A DNA stretch of 32,148 nt from an uncultured Clostridia bacterium (GCA_947177115.1 CAMWTG010000002.1:1-32148), one strand, 5' to 3'; shown: positions 9,078-18,564, counted from the first letter of the stretch. Notes: generated by a model from the letters alone, not told the origin. A program made the numbers and translations.

Positions 9078-10226
9078 TTACAACTCTCTCAGAAAGAATT
9101 TCCGGATCTCATCCTCACTGGTCTTCACGCTGCCCTGTACGAACTCCGGCTTTCCGCCGCCCCGTCCGTTCAGCCTGGCGTTCAGATTTTTTGCCAGTCC
9201 CCGCAGGTCCTCTCCATCCTGTCCGATAGCGTACTGATAGACCCCGTCCGCCCCTGCGAAGACCGCGCACCGTCCGCCGCATTTTTCCTTCACCAGGCCG
9301 CACAGCTTTCGCAGCGATTCCCCGGACATAGGCCCCTCGATCAGCAGTACATCGCCCTTTCCGGCAGACGCCTCCGCCTTTCTGACAAAGTCCGATTCCT
9401 CCAATTCCGCCACCCGGCCCCGCAGGGCATAGACATCCTTCTGCAGCCGCTCCACCGCCGCTGCCGTCTCACCCGGCTTGGCGGACAGCAGCTGGGACAC
9501 TTTTGTATTCTGTCCCGCCACCTGGTTGATCCACCTCAGCGCCCGCCCGCCGGCGGCCATCTCGATCCTCACGCCGTCCCGGAATTTCTGACAGGAGATC
9601 AATTTGATGATCCCCACCTGTCCGCTGGACTTCACATGGGTCCCGCAGCAGGCGCAGCAGTCCGCCTCCGGCCAGCTGACGATCCTGACCGCCCCGCTCA
9701 GCGCCTTTTTGCTCCGATACTCCAGCGCCTCCAGTTCAGCAGGGGAGGGCCACCCAATCTGAATATCCCGGTCCTCCCAGATGTACCGGTTGGCCGCGTT
9801 TTCCACAAAAATCACGTCATCTGTGGATAACTCCGCGTTAAAATCGATGGTCACCAGCTCATGTCCGATGTGAAATCCCACATTGTCGCAGCCGAATTTC
9901 CTGCACAAGATCCCGCTGACGATGTGCTCTCCGCTGTGCTGCTGCATAAAATCGAACCGTCTCTCCCAGTCAATGACCCCATCGGCCACGGTCCCGATAT
10001 CCACTTTTCCGTCGCAGAAGTGCAAAACCTCTCCGTCCTTCTCCCGCACGTCCACCACGTTCACGCCCCCCAGGGTCCCATGGTCCGCCGGCTGTCCGCC
10101 TCCCTCGGGATAAAAGGCGGTCCGGTCCAAAACCACGACCCACTGCCCTTTCTCATCCCGGCAGTCCAGTACGGTGCCGGAGAATTCCTTCAGGAACGCA
10201 TCCTGGTAAAATAATTTCTCTGTCAT
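9078..10226 (-). CDS. Alanyl-tRNA editing protein (AlaX-like, DHHA1 domain)
   Basis: YPEGGGQPADHGTL, HSGEHIVSGIL, CCACCGTHVKSSGQVGIIK; C-terminal GRGGGKPEFVQGSV (DHHA1). Confidence 0.93.
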   Translation of the reverse strand: MTEKLFYQDAFLKEFSGTVLDCRDEKGQWVVVLDRTAFYPEGGGQPADHGTLGGVNVVDVREKDGEVLHFCDGKVDIGTVADGVIDWERRFDFMQQHSGEHIVSGILCRKFGCDNVGFHIGHELVTIDFNAELSTDDVIFVENAANRYIWEDRDIQIGWPSPAELEALEYRSKKALSGAVRIVSWPEADCCACCGTHVKSSGQVGIIKLISCQKFRDGVRIEMAAGGRALRWINQVAGQNTKVSQLLSAKPGETAAAVERLQKDVYALRGRVAELEESDFVRKAEASAGKGDVLLIEGPMSGESLRKLCGLVKEKCGGRCAVFAGADGVYQYAIGQDGEDLRGLAKNLNARLNGRGGGKPEFVQGSVKTSEDEIRKFFLREL

Positions 10227-10241
10227 AACGACCCTTTCTCC

Positions 10242-11093
10242 TTACAATGAGATTAACCCATGGAAGACCAGCTCCACCGCAGCCCACCCCAGCGCATAGG
10301 ATGCCGCATTAGCGGTGATGCCGTACCAGAATGCCCGCCGCCTGGAGCATCCTTGAAATTGGTGCTTGTAGATGTTAGCCTCCACCACTGCGATCAGCAG
10401 TTCCACTGGGATCATTATTAGCAGCGCGAAGGACATTACATAGAAAAAGTCTCTCTGGATCAGATTGCTGGCAAGGAAGGCCGACAGCGCTCCCTGTGTT
10501 ATCAGATTCACCACCAGGAACACCAGCCAATTCCTTTTGGAGGACAGGCCGAACGCCAGCAGTGCCAGTCCTTCGATCATCAGCGTAGGGAGCAGCGTTG
10601 CCAAAAGCTGCGTCCCGAAGGCGACCCATACAGGGGACATTTTCGCGGTCCCTTTCTCCCAATCCACCGTTACAGCGGATTGAAAGACCTTCCGCTCCAG
10701 CGGTTCCGATACCCAGCTCTCTCCCGACTTGGTGACGATCAGAATACGGAAAACCTTCGGAGTTTCCATCCCGTGGAATACATGGACGCCATTTTCACCG
10801 GCCATGTCTCCCATGAAGTGGTCCCCCATGCCGGATAGCGTGCAGGCCAGCCAGCCCTCCGGCTCCGCCTGTTCCATAGCTTCCAACAGCTCCTGGTCCA
10901 GTTCTTCCGGCGCGGGACCTAGTCTGCCGCCGTCCGGCTGTTTCAGCAGATCCAGGTAATACAACTCTTCCGGCCCGTTGATGACCTTCACCTCTACCCG
11001 GTAATCCGGCGGCGCGGAGTTAGCCGAGGCCGCAGAGCTCAATAAAACTGCAAAAAGACAAAACAACGCAAAACATCTTCCAAACCTTTTCAT
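10242..11093 (-). CDS. Hypothetical secreted/multi-TM membrane protein
   Basis: Signal peptide MKRFGRCFALFCLFAVLLSSAASA, extracellular domain, then several C-terminal TM helices. Start reassigned to 11093. Confidence 0.7.
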   Translation of the reverse strand: MKRFGRCFALFCLFAVLLSSAASANSAPPDYRVEVKVINGPEELYYLDLLKQPDGGRLGPAPEELDQELLEAMEQAEPEGWLACTLSGMGDHFMGDMAGENGVHVFHGMETPKVFRILIVTKSGESWVSEPLERKVFQSAVTVDWEKGTAKMSPVWVAFGTQLLATLLPTLMIEGLALLAFGLSSKRNWLVFLVVNLITQGALSAFLASNLIQRDFFYVMSFALLIMIPVELLIAVVEANIYKHQFQGCSRRRAFWYGITANAASYALGWAAVELVFHGLISL

Positions 11094-11121
11094 GCCAGAT
11101 CCTCCAATCCTCCATGCCGCG

Positions 11122-11156
11122 CCGCCCCCGCAGGCAAACGCCTCACGGGGGCGGCA
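11122..11156. other. Intercistronic hairpin after aspS
   Basis: GCCGCCCCCG...CGGGGGCGGC 10-bp stem plus inner AGGC/GCCT; no U-tract after the stem. Confidence 0.6.
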
Positions 11157-11163
11157 AAAAGCG

Positions 11164-12948
11164 TTACGCCTCTTCCTCTTCCTTTTGGGTGATAGCAATA
11201 TGCAGCTCATCCAGCTGCTTCTGCTCCACGAAGGACGGTGCGCCCATCATCAGATCCTGTGCGTTCTTGTTCATGGGGAAGGGGATGATCTCACGGATGG
11301 ACTCCTCGCCTGCCAGCAGCATGACCATCCGGTCCACGCCCGGCGCGATCCCCGCATGAGGCGGCGCACCATAGCAGAACGCGTTATACATCGCCGGGAA
11401 CTTAGATTTAACATCGTCCTCGCCCAGCCGTACCATCTGGAACGCCTTGATCATGATCTCCGGATCATGGTTCCGAACCGCCCCGGAGCTTAGCTCCACG
11501 CCGTTGCACACCAGATCGTACTGGAACGCCGTAATACTCAGCGGATCCACTTCCCCGGCAATAGCCTTCTCCAGGATCTCCTTCCCGCCGTTGGGCATAG
11601 AGAACGGATTGTGGCAGAACTCCAGCTCCCCGGACTCCTCGCCGATCTCATACATGGGGAAGTCCACGATCCAACAGAACTCATACCGCTCCTTGTCGAA
11701 GTGGTTGGGGCACAGCGCACCCAGCTTGTTCCGCAGCACGCCCGCCGTCTTCTGCGCAGCGCCTTTCTTTCCAGCGGTGAGGCCCACGAAGCACCCCGGC
11801 GTCAGCCCCAGCTTCTCAATGACCTCCTCTTTCTTGTCCGCCACAAACTTGGCGATGCCGCCCACGATCTCGCCCTTCTCATCCAGCCGGAACCAATAAG
11901 CTTTCTCACCCGCCTGCACTTCCACATCGGCGCACAGCTTGTCGATCTGTTTCCGGGCAGCGGTAAAGTCCGTCACAACAATAGCCTTGACCACATTCCC
12001 CTCAAAGGGCCCGAATCCGCACCCGCTCAGCAGCTCCGTAGCGTCCTGCACCGTCAGGTCGATCCGCAGGTCCGGCTTGTCGGATCCGTAAGTCTCCATA
12101 GCCTCCACAAATCCGATCCGCTTGAATGGCGCGCTGGACGCCACGTTATACAACCCGTACTTGGCAAAGATAGGCGGGAACACGTCCTCGATCACCCCGA
12201 ACACATCATCCTGGGTGGCAAAGCTCATCTCCATATCCAGCTGATAGAACTCACCCGGCGACCGGTCGCCCCGTGCGTCCTCGTCCCGGAAACAGGGAGC
12301 GATCTGGAAATACCGGTCAAACCCGGAGGCCATCAGCAGCTGCTTGAATTGCTGGGGCGCCTGGGGCAGGGCGTAGAACTTCCCCGGATGCTTTCTCGCC
12401 GGCACCAGATAATCCCGCGCTCCCTCCGGGGAGGAAGCGGTCAGGATAGGCGTGGTGATCTCCAAAAATCCATGCTCCGTCATAGCCGCCCTTAACGCGG
12501 ACACCACATTGCACCGCAAAATAATGTTCTTCTTGACTTCCGGATTCCGCAGATCCAGATACCGGTACTTCAGCCGCAGCGTCTCATCGGCGTCCCGGCT
12601 CCGGTTGACCTGGAAGGGCAGCTCGTTGTACTGGCAGCGTCCCAGTACCTCGATCTTCTCCGGCACCACTTCAATTTCCCCGGTGGGCAGGTTGGCGTTC
12701 TTGCTGCTCCTCTCCCGGACCGTGCCGTCTACGGCAATGACCGTCTCTTTATTGAGCCCATGGACGATGTTCATCATATCCTCAGTCTCGATGACCACCT
12801 GGGTCGTCCCATAGAAGTCCCGCAGGATCACGAAAGCGAAATTCTGCCCCACTTCCCGTACATTCTCCATCCATCCGGAGAGCCTGACCTTCTGTCCCAC
12901 ATGCTCCACCCGGAGTTCATTGCAGGTATGCGTTCTGTTTTGCGTCAT
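11164..12948 (-). CDS. aspS: Aspartate--tRNA ligase
   Basis: Class II aaRS: GWMENVREVGQNFAFVILRDFYG, YRYLDLRNPEV, FLEITTPILTASSPEGARDYLVP, GIAPGVDRMVMLLAG. Confidence 0.97.
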   Translation of the reverse strand: MTQNRTHTCNELRVEHVGQKVRLSGWMENVREVGQNFAFVILRDFYGTTQVVIETEDMMNIVHGLNKETVIAVDGTVRERSSKNANLPTGEIEVVPEKIEVLGRCQYNELPFQVNRSRDADETLRLKYRYLDLRNPEVKKNIILRCNVVSALRAAMTEHGFLEITTPILTASSPEGARDYLVPARKHPGKFYALPQAPQQFKQLLMASGFDRYFQIAPCFRDEDARGDRSPGEFYQLDMEMSFATQDDVFGVIEDVFPPIFAKYGLYNVASSAPFKRIGFVEAMETYGSDKPDLRIDLTVQDATELLSGCGFGPFEGNVVKAIVVTDFTAARKQIDKLCADVEVQAGEKAYWFRLDEKGEIVGGIAKFVADKKEEVIEKLGLTPGCFVGLTAGKKGAAQKTAGVLRNKLGALCPNHFDKERYEFCWIVDFPMYEIGEESGELEFCHNPFSMPNGGKEILEKAIAGEVDPLSITAFQYDLVCNGVELSSGAVRNHDPEIMIKAFQMVRLGEDDVKSKFPAMYNAFCYGAPPHAGIAPGVDRMVMLLAGEESIREIIPFPMNKNAQDLMMGAPSFVEQKQLDELHIAITQKEEEEA

Positions 12949-13004
12949 GATAAATATATCCTTTCTGTATAATAGAATCTAAAAATTACGCAACAGTCTA
13001 TATA

Positions 13005-13454
13005 TTACCCAATATATTTCACGAAAAGCTGATCCACAGCCCCATATATCGTCTCATAGTCACCCAGCTTTGTAAATCCATATTTCTCATAGAGCCCGAT
13101 CTCTCCGCTCATGATATAGATTTTTTCATATCCAAGTCTACGAGTATATGCCGCCGCATTTTGGATCATCATTTCCGATAATCTCTTTCCCCGATATGTC
13201 TCCTCAACAAAAACAAACCCGATAAACGGCGTGAAAGCATATTCCTCCGGCAATTCATCCTTTTCCGCGACCGTGCAGAATCCCACCACCTTTCCATCCA
13301 TATAGGCGGCGCAGACCCGTTCCCACTCCTTGAATTCATTTTTCCTCATTTTTTCTGCCAAAAAGGGTCCCGCTCTCCACGAGCAGTGTTCGGCCAGCGA
13401 AATTGTCTCTTCCCAATACGGGTGCCCCTGCGTCATCAAATACAGCTTCGTCAT
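13005..13454 (-). CDS. GNAT family N-acetyltransferase
   Basis: GFVFVEETYRGKRLSEMMIQNAAAYTRRLGYEKIYIMSGEIGLYEKYGFTKLG. Confidence 0.88.
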   Translation of the reverse strand: MTKLYLMTQGHPYWEETISLAEHCSWRAGPFLAEKMRKNEFKEWERVCAAYMDGKVVGFCTVAEKDELPEEYAFTPFIGFVFVEETYRGKRLSEMMIQNAAAYTRRLGYEKIYIMSGEIGLYEKYGFTKLGDYETIYGAVDQLFVKYIG

Positions 13455-13486
13455 TCCATCTCCTTTTTGCCAGGGCAGGGGAGACT

Positions 13487-14836
13487 CTACCCCAGGATTA
13501 CGTATCCCTCATTCTTTTTTGCCAGCCCTTCCCGGACCCGCTCCAGCGTCTCCTCAAATCCCATCTTCGTCTGTTCTCCGGACTTCATATCCTTGCAGGC
13601 CACCACGCCGTCTCGTATTTCATCCTCGCCCAGAAACACCACAAAGGGCACACCGATCTTGTCGGCATAATTCATCTTGGCCTTAAACTTCTTCTGCTCC
13701 CCATACAGCTGTACCCGGACCCCCGCGTTCCGGAACCTGGTAGCCAGCTCCACAGCAGGGGAGAGGTCCTCCACCATAGGCAGCAGCAGCACATCCGCGG
13801 GTGCAGTGTTCCGCTCCTCATTGAGCATCCCCTGTTCATTGAGAATATAGAACAGCCTGGTCAACCCAATGGAAATACCGACTCCCGGCAGTATTTTATC
13901 CGTATAATATTCCGCCAGATTATCATACCGTCCACCGGAGCAGATGGACCCGATCTCCGGATGTTCCACCATAAACGTCTCATACACCGTCCCAGTGTAA
14001 TAATCCAGCCCTCGGGCAATGGTCAGATCCACCGCAAAATTCTCCTGCGGCACGCCAAACCCGCCCAGATACTTCACCACAGTTTTCAGCTCGTCCAACC
14101 CCAGATCAAAGAGCTCATTCCGCCCCCGGTAGCCCTCCAGAGCCTCCAAAACCTGCTCATTAGAACCCTTGATCCCAATAAACGCAAGGATTTCTCCGGC
14201 CTTCTCCTCCGGGACCCCCAGCTCCACCAGCAGACCCTTGACCTTTTCCGCCCCGATCTTCTCCAGCTTGTCCACGGTGCGCATAATGTCCCCGGCCTTT
14301 TCACTGAGCCCCAGCATCCCATAGAACCCGTTCAGGATCTTCCTGTTGTTCACCCTGATCTGGAATTTCCGCAATCCCAGCCGGTTAAATACCTGATAGA
14401 TGATGGCGGGCATCTCCGCCTCATTGGAGACATCCAGCTTGCCGTCTCCGATCATATCGATGTCGGCCTGATAGAACTCCCGGAACCGCCCTCTCTGGGC
14501 CCTCTCTCCCCGGTATACCTTACCGATCTGATACCGCCGGAAGGGAAACGCCAGCTCCGCGTAGTGCAGCGCCACATACTTCGCCAGCGGCACCGTCAGA
14601 TCGAACCGCAGGCTGAGATCGCTGTCCCCCTTGCTGAACCGGTAGATCTGCTTCTCCGTCTCTCCGCCGCCTTTGGCCAGCAGTACCTCGCTGGCCTCGA
14701 TGGCCGGCGTATCCAGCGGTGTAAATCCATACAGGGAATAGGTCTCCCGCAGCGTCTGCATGATGTTTTCCATCAGGATCTGCTGTCCTGGCAATAACTC
14801 CATAAACCCCGATAAGGTCCTCGGCTGAACTTTCAT
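13487..14836 (-). CDS. hisS: Histidine--tRNA ligase
   Basis: SLRFDLTVPLAKYVA, GKVYRGERAQRGRFREFYQADIDMIG, ARGLDYYTGTVYE; SD aaaggag. Start reassigned to MKVQPRTLSGF. Confidence 0.96.
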   Translation of the reverse strand: MKVQPRTLSGFMELLPGQQILMENIMQTLRETYSLYGFTPLDTPAIEASEVLLAKGGGETEKQIYRFSKGDSDLSLRFDLTVPLAKYVALHYAELAFPFRRYQIGKVYRGERAQRGRFREFYQADIDMIGDGKLDVSNEAEMPAIIYQVFNRLGLRKFQIRVNNRKILNGFYGMLGLSEKAGDIMRTVDKLEKIGAEKVKGLLVELGVPEEKAGEILAFIGIKGSNEQVLEALEGYRGRNELFDLGLDELKTVVKYLGGFGVPQENFAVDLTIARGLDYYTGTVYETFMVEHPEIGSICSGGRYDNLAEYYTDKILPGVGISIGLTRLFYILNEQGMLNEERNTAPADVLLLPMVEDLSPAVELATRFRNAGVRVQLYGEQKKFKAKMNYADKIGVPFVVFLGEDEIRDGVVACKDMKSGEQTKMGFEETLERVREGLAKKNEGYVILG

Positions 14837-15040
14837 AATAAATAATCTCCTTTGTAAACCGACCCGCAAAGACCGGATCATTTAATTGTCTTGTTGAATA
14901 TTGTAAATACCATAACCCGCGCCTCCCCAGAACACCGCGCCTCATCACCCACCTCGGGAGATCCATCGCGTAAAACGGTAGGGACCAAACCAAACATTCT
15001 AAAACAGACGCTTCGACCGATACACATACCGCAGCCCGGT

Positions 15041-15294
15041 TCAGACCAAACAGACTACAGGACAAGCGCAAAAACAAATCAAACCATAAGGTGTCACGCT
15101 TCGCGTGACGCCCAAGGGAATCCAAAACCGTAGGTTTTGGCGCGCTTTTGTTACTTTTCCCGCGCGGGAAAAGTAAGCCCGCCGCGGCAGCGGCAAATCT
15201 TCGATAAGAAACATCTCCCCGCCGCCGCATAGCGGCGGAACCTCCTGCCTGCAAAGAATACAAAACACCCAGGAGCGCGAGGGCTTCGCCCTCG
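15041..15294 (+). repeat. Multi-hairpin dispersed repeat, copy 2
   Basis: GTCACGC-TTC-GCGTGAC (15093-15109), CCAAAACC-GTA-GGTTTTGG (15122-15140), TTACTTTTCCC-GCGC-GGGAAAAGTAA (15151-15176), shared GATAAGAAA, CGAGGGC-TTC-GCCCTCG (15278-15294); flank ACAGAC..AGG.C.AGCG.AAACAAA.CAAAC resembles 60-103. Confidence 0.7.
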
Positions 15295-15295
15295 T

Positions 15296-15588
15296 AAAAA
15301 AACAATGCTCCCGTCCCCTGTCCAAGCGGGACGAGAGCATGACGAACCAATGTCATACTTCCGTGGTGCCACCCACATTCGGCCCCGCCGCCCCTGCGGC
15401 GCAGCCCTTTGATCCCCTTTCCCCTGCGGCGGGATAAGACCGCGGACGTCTCCGTCCCCGCTCCGGCGCTGTCGTTCCCCAACCCAAGACCCGCAGGCCG
15501 CTTCCAGCCGGGAAGAAAAACTTCCCGACGGCCCTCTCTGTCCGGCAGGGAAGGGTACTCTGTCGCCCTCCACGCGGTATTGCCAATG
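15296..15588 (-). ncRNA. T-box leader (tRNA-responsive) of the hisS-GNAT-aspS operon
   Basis: Minus strand: Stem-I-like CAGAGTACCC...GGGGAACGACAG, T-box GGGTGGCACCACGG (plus 15361-15374), terminator ATGCTCTCGTCCC...GGGACGGGAGCAT (15305-15340) + TTTTTTT (15296-15302). Confidence 0.92.
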
Positions 15589-15618
15589 ATTATAGCCTGA
15601 AGTCCCGGAAAAAGTCAA
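15589..15618 (-). promoter_or_regulatory. Promoter of the T-box/hisS operon
   Basis: Minus strand TTGACT-18 nt-TATAAT. Confidence 0.75.
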
Positions 15619-15626
15619 TAGAAAAT

Positions 15627-16049
15627 CTACTGCCGGTTGTACTTCTGCTTCGGATTCACGATATTCCGCCAATCCAGGTCGCCCCGGTCCATGCCCAGCA
15701 CCAGCATTTCCGCCGTAGCCACGTTGGAGGCGAAGGGGATATTGTTCTGGTCGCAGAGCCGGGAGATGTACAGCAGCTCCTTCTCCATGGACGAATCATT
15801 GGGGTCCACAAAGAACAGAACCATATCCATCTCATTGTAAGCGATCCGCGCCCCGATCTGCTGACTGCCGCCGTGCTGGCAGGTCAGGAACCGGTGTACA
15901 TGCAGCCCCGTGGCCTCCATCACCATCTGGCCGGTGGTACTGGTGGCGCAAAGGTTGTGCTGTGATAAGATCCCCGCGTAGGCCGTGCAGAATTGGACCA
16001 TCAGATCCTTTTTGTTGTCGTGGGACATTAAAGCAATATACATGGGCAT
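15627..16049 (-). CDS. mgsA: Methylglyoxal synthase
   Basis: IALMSHDNKKDLMVQF, ATSTTGQMV, GGSQQIGARIAYNEMDMVLFFVDP. Confidence 0.93.
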   Translation of the reverse strand: MPMYIALMSHDNKKDLMVQFCTAYAGILSQHNLCATSTTGQMVMEATGLHVHRFLTCQHGGSQQIGARIAYNEMDMVLFFVDPNDSSMEKELLYISRLCDQNNIPFASNVATAEMLVLGMDRGDLDWRNIVNPKQKYNRQ

Positions 16050-16134
16050 CCCTTCCTTTCTCTGTTGCCTTTATGTCTATTTACAGCCTTAAAGGTACAG
16101 GCGGTATTGAATTAAAATAAAAATACAGATCGTA

Positions 16135-16878
16135 CTAGCGTATTCGCATCAGCGCCGCCCGCCGCCCATCGATCCGTTTGGCAATGTTCCGATAGGCCAT
16201 AGCGGCGCAGTTGTTGTTGGTGCGCAGCAGAGCCACGCCCCGTCCCGCGTACAGCGGCATAGTCTCATCCTCCGGGATCACACCCAGCAATGGGAGCCCC
16301 GCGCTGTCGATCGCATCGTCAATGGTCTGGTGCAGGCTTTTCAGCAGTTTTCTTTTGCATCGGTTTACCACCAGATGCACCTGTCCCCGGCCCAGTCCGC
16401 CCAGCTCCATTACAGTCCGCTGCGCGTCCCGTAAACTGCTGGCTTCCGTTGTGGTGACTACTACCGCCCGGTCCGCTCCCGCCAGAGCCAGCTGAAAGCC
16501 ACTTCCCAGTCCTGCCGGCGCGTCCACCAGGCAGTACGCAAATTTGTCCTTGATTTCCGGAAACAGCTTTTGAAATCTGTCCCGGTCGATCTCCGGCGCT
16601 CCCAGCCTGGTGGGCGCGGTCAGCAGAAAGAGATTGTTCTGCTCCGGGTGCTTTACCGCAGCCTCCTCCAGGGAACACCGCCCGTTCATGACATCGGTGA
16701 AATCCATGACCGCCCGGTCGGTCATAGCCAGCGCAATGTCAAGATTTCTCAGGCCCACATCGCAGTCCAGACACAAGGTAGGATGTCCCATCTGTGCCAG
16801 CGCCATGCCTACGTTTGCCGTAAATGATGTTTTCCCCGTGCCGCCCTTGCCGGACACCACGGTGATCACTTGGCCCAT
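16135..16878 (-). CDS. MinD/ParA-like P-loop ATPase (MinD-like)
   Basis: ITVVSGKGGTGKTSFTANVGMALA deviant Walker A; DCDVGLRNLDIALAMTDRAVMDFTDV typical of MinD. Confidence 0.88.
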   Translation of the reverse strand: MGQVITVVSGKGGTGKTSFTANVGMALAQMGHPTLCLDCDVGLRNLDIALAMTDRAVMDFTDVMNGRCSLEEAAVKHPEQNNLFLLTAPTRLGAPEIDRDRFQKLFPEIKDKFAYCLVDAPAGLGSGFQLALAGADRAVVVTTTEASSLRDAQRTVMELGGLGRGQVHLVVNRCKRKLLKSLHQTIDDAIDSAGLPLLGVIPEDETMPLYAGRGVALLRTNNNCAAMAYRNIAKRIDGRRAALMRIR

Positions 16879-16962
16879 TGGAAACGCCTCCCTTCTCCGC
16901 CGCCCTCTGGGGCGGCGCTGTCTGACTGCGAGGACTTTCTTTCCATGCCGCCAGGCGGCGGA

Positions 16963-17658
16963 TCATAGCGGCTGTTTTTTGATCTGCGCAAATCTTCTGG
17001 GGTATTTTCCCGGCGTAGGGGAGGCCTTCCTTATGCAGATCACCCGATGCACCACATCCGTGGTGGGGATGGTGTAATCCTTCACCCACTGGATTTTCCC
17101 GCCCAGGATCTTGATAGCGTTTTTGGCGCTGTTGATCTCATCCTCACAGTTGGCCGATTTCATGGCCAGCATCATGCCTCCCGTTTTCACCAGCGGCAGG
17201 CACAGTTCACACAGCACCGGCAATGCTGCCACCGCTCTGCTCACAGCGAAATCGAAGTCCTCTCTGTGATCCGCCGCGAATTCTTCCGCCCGCCCGTGGA
17301 CGCATGCCGTGTTTTCCAGTTCCAGCGCTTCACATGCTTCCCGCAGGAAGTCCACTCGTTTTCCCAGACTGTCCAGCAGCGTCACCTTTATTTCCGGCAT
17401 GGCAATGGCAACAGGCGCTCCCGGGAACCCGGCCCCGCACCCCACGTCCACCCGCGTTCCTCTCTCCAGTCCCGCCGTCTTCACCAGCTCCAGGCTGTCC
17501 AGCAGATGGAGCGTTGCCACGTCTTTCGGTTCTGTGATCGCGGTCAGGTTCATGACCTGATTTCGTTCCAGCACCATTGACCCGAATTCCGCCAGTCTGG
17601 GAATAAGGTCCGTCCCCATCCCCAGCGACTGCAGTCCGCGTTCCAGCGTATCTAGCAT
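16963..17658 (-). CDS. rsmG: 16S rRNA (guanine527-N7)-methyltransferase
   Basis: NLTAITEPKDVATLHLLDSLEL, VDVGCGAGFPGAPVAIAMP, VHGRAEEFA, FAVSRAVAALPVLCELCLPLVKTGG. Confidence 0.95.
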   Translation of the reverse strand: MLDTLERGLQSLGMGTDLIPRLAEFGSMVLERNQVMNLTAITEPKDVATLHLLDSLELVKTAGLERGTRVDVGCGAGFPGAPVAIAMPEIKVTLLDSLGKRVDFLREACEALELENTACVHGRAEEFAADHREDFDFAVSRAVAALPVLCELCLPLVKTGGMMLAMKSANCEDEINSAKNAIKILGGKIQWVKDYTIPTTDVVHRVICIRKASPTPGKYPRRFAQIKKQPL

Positions 17659-18056
17659 GATTTCCGCTCTTTCAGCAGATCCCGGATCTCCGTCAGCAGC
17701 TTTTCCTCATTGGAGGGCTCCGGCGGGGCCGGGGGAGTGGGGTTCTCTTCTTTTTTCCGCGCGAGCCGGTTGATAGCCTTCATCATGCAGAACACCACGA
17801 AAGCCATGATCAGGAAGTTGATGACGGCCTGAATGAAATTACCGTAGGTGATGACGGCCTGGCCCACCTCCAGCGTCAGGTCGGCAAAGCTGGCCGCGCT
17901 GACAAAGATTCCAATAATGGGCATCAAAATGTCATTGATCAGTGAAGTCGTGATCGCGCTGAACGCGCCTCCTATAATCACGCCAACGGCCAGATCCATC
18001 ACGTTGCCCCGCATGGCAAACTTTTTAAATTCCTGCAGAAATTTTTTCATTTCCAA
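17652..18056 (-). CDS. mscL: Large-conductance mechanosensitive channel
   Basis: MKKFLQEFKKFAMRGNVMDLAVGVIIGGAFSAITTSLINDILMPIIG. Confidence 0.97.
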   Translation of the reverse strand: MEMKKFLQEFKKFAMRGNVMDLAVGVIIGGAFSAITTSLINDILMPIIGIFVSAASFADLTLEVGQAVITYGNFIQAVINFLIMAFVVFCMMKAINRLARKKEENPTPPAPPEPSNEEKLLTEIRDLLKERKSC

Positions 18057-18086
18057 CTGGTTCCTTTATCTTTGGCAGTCAGCTGA

Positions 18087-18485
18087 TCACTCCGCCTCTG
18101 GCTCCTCAGCTTCAGTCTCCTGAACTGCGGCTTCAACGGCTTCTTCCGCTGCCTCAGCGGTTTCCTCCGCCTTTTCCTCTGCTTCTTCCTCTGCCTCTGC
18201 CGCGCTTTCCACATCGGCCCCGGCGTACTCCACGCACAGCTCATCGCTGAAGAGATGAGGTTCCTCCGCATTCCCGGCGGCGCCCATCAGCTTGGAGGTC
18301 AGCGTGCCCTCGCCCAGGTTGATGCCGATCTCCCGCTTATCCCCGTTCTGGCCGGGAGCGCTGGTGATCCGCCACAGGAGCGCCTGATAGCTGCTCTCAC
18401 CGGTTTCCTCATTCTTTTCAACCTTGTAGGGGGTCAGACCAACTGCCAGCGCGCCCAGACCCAGGATCTTCCAGAACTTTTTCAT
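18087..18485 (-). CDS. Hypothetical protein with Glu/Ala-rich C-terminal tail
   Basis: MKKFWKILGLGALAVGLTPYKVEKNEETGESSYQALLWRITSAPG...; low-complexity E/A tail. Start reassigned to MKKFWK. Confidence 0.7.
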   Translation of the reverse strand: MKKFWKILGLGALAVGLTPYKVEKNEETGESSYQALLWRITSAPGQNGDKREIGINLGEGTLTSKLMGAAGNAEEPHLFSDELCVEYAGADVESAAEAEEEAEEKAEETAEAAEEAVEAAVQETEAEEPEAE

Positions 18486-18564
18486 ATCATGCTCTCCTTT
18501 ATAAAATATTGTTGGCATACATCCTTTTTCTTAAAAGAAAAAGGATCAAAAAGAATTTTTGTCC

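Noticed and set aside
9822-9830. Perfect DnaA-box match TGTGGATAA
   Set aside because: Single occurrence inside the alanyl-tRNA editing CDS, no cluster or AT-rich unwinding element; not an origin.
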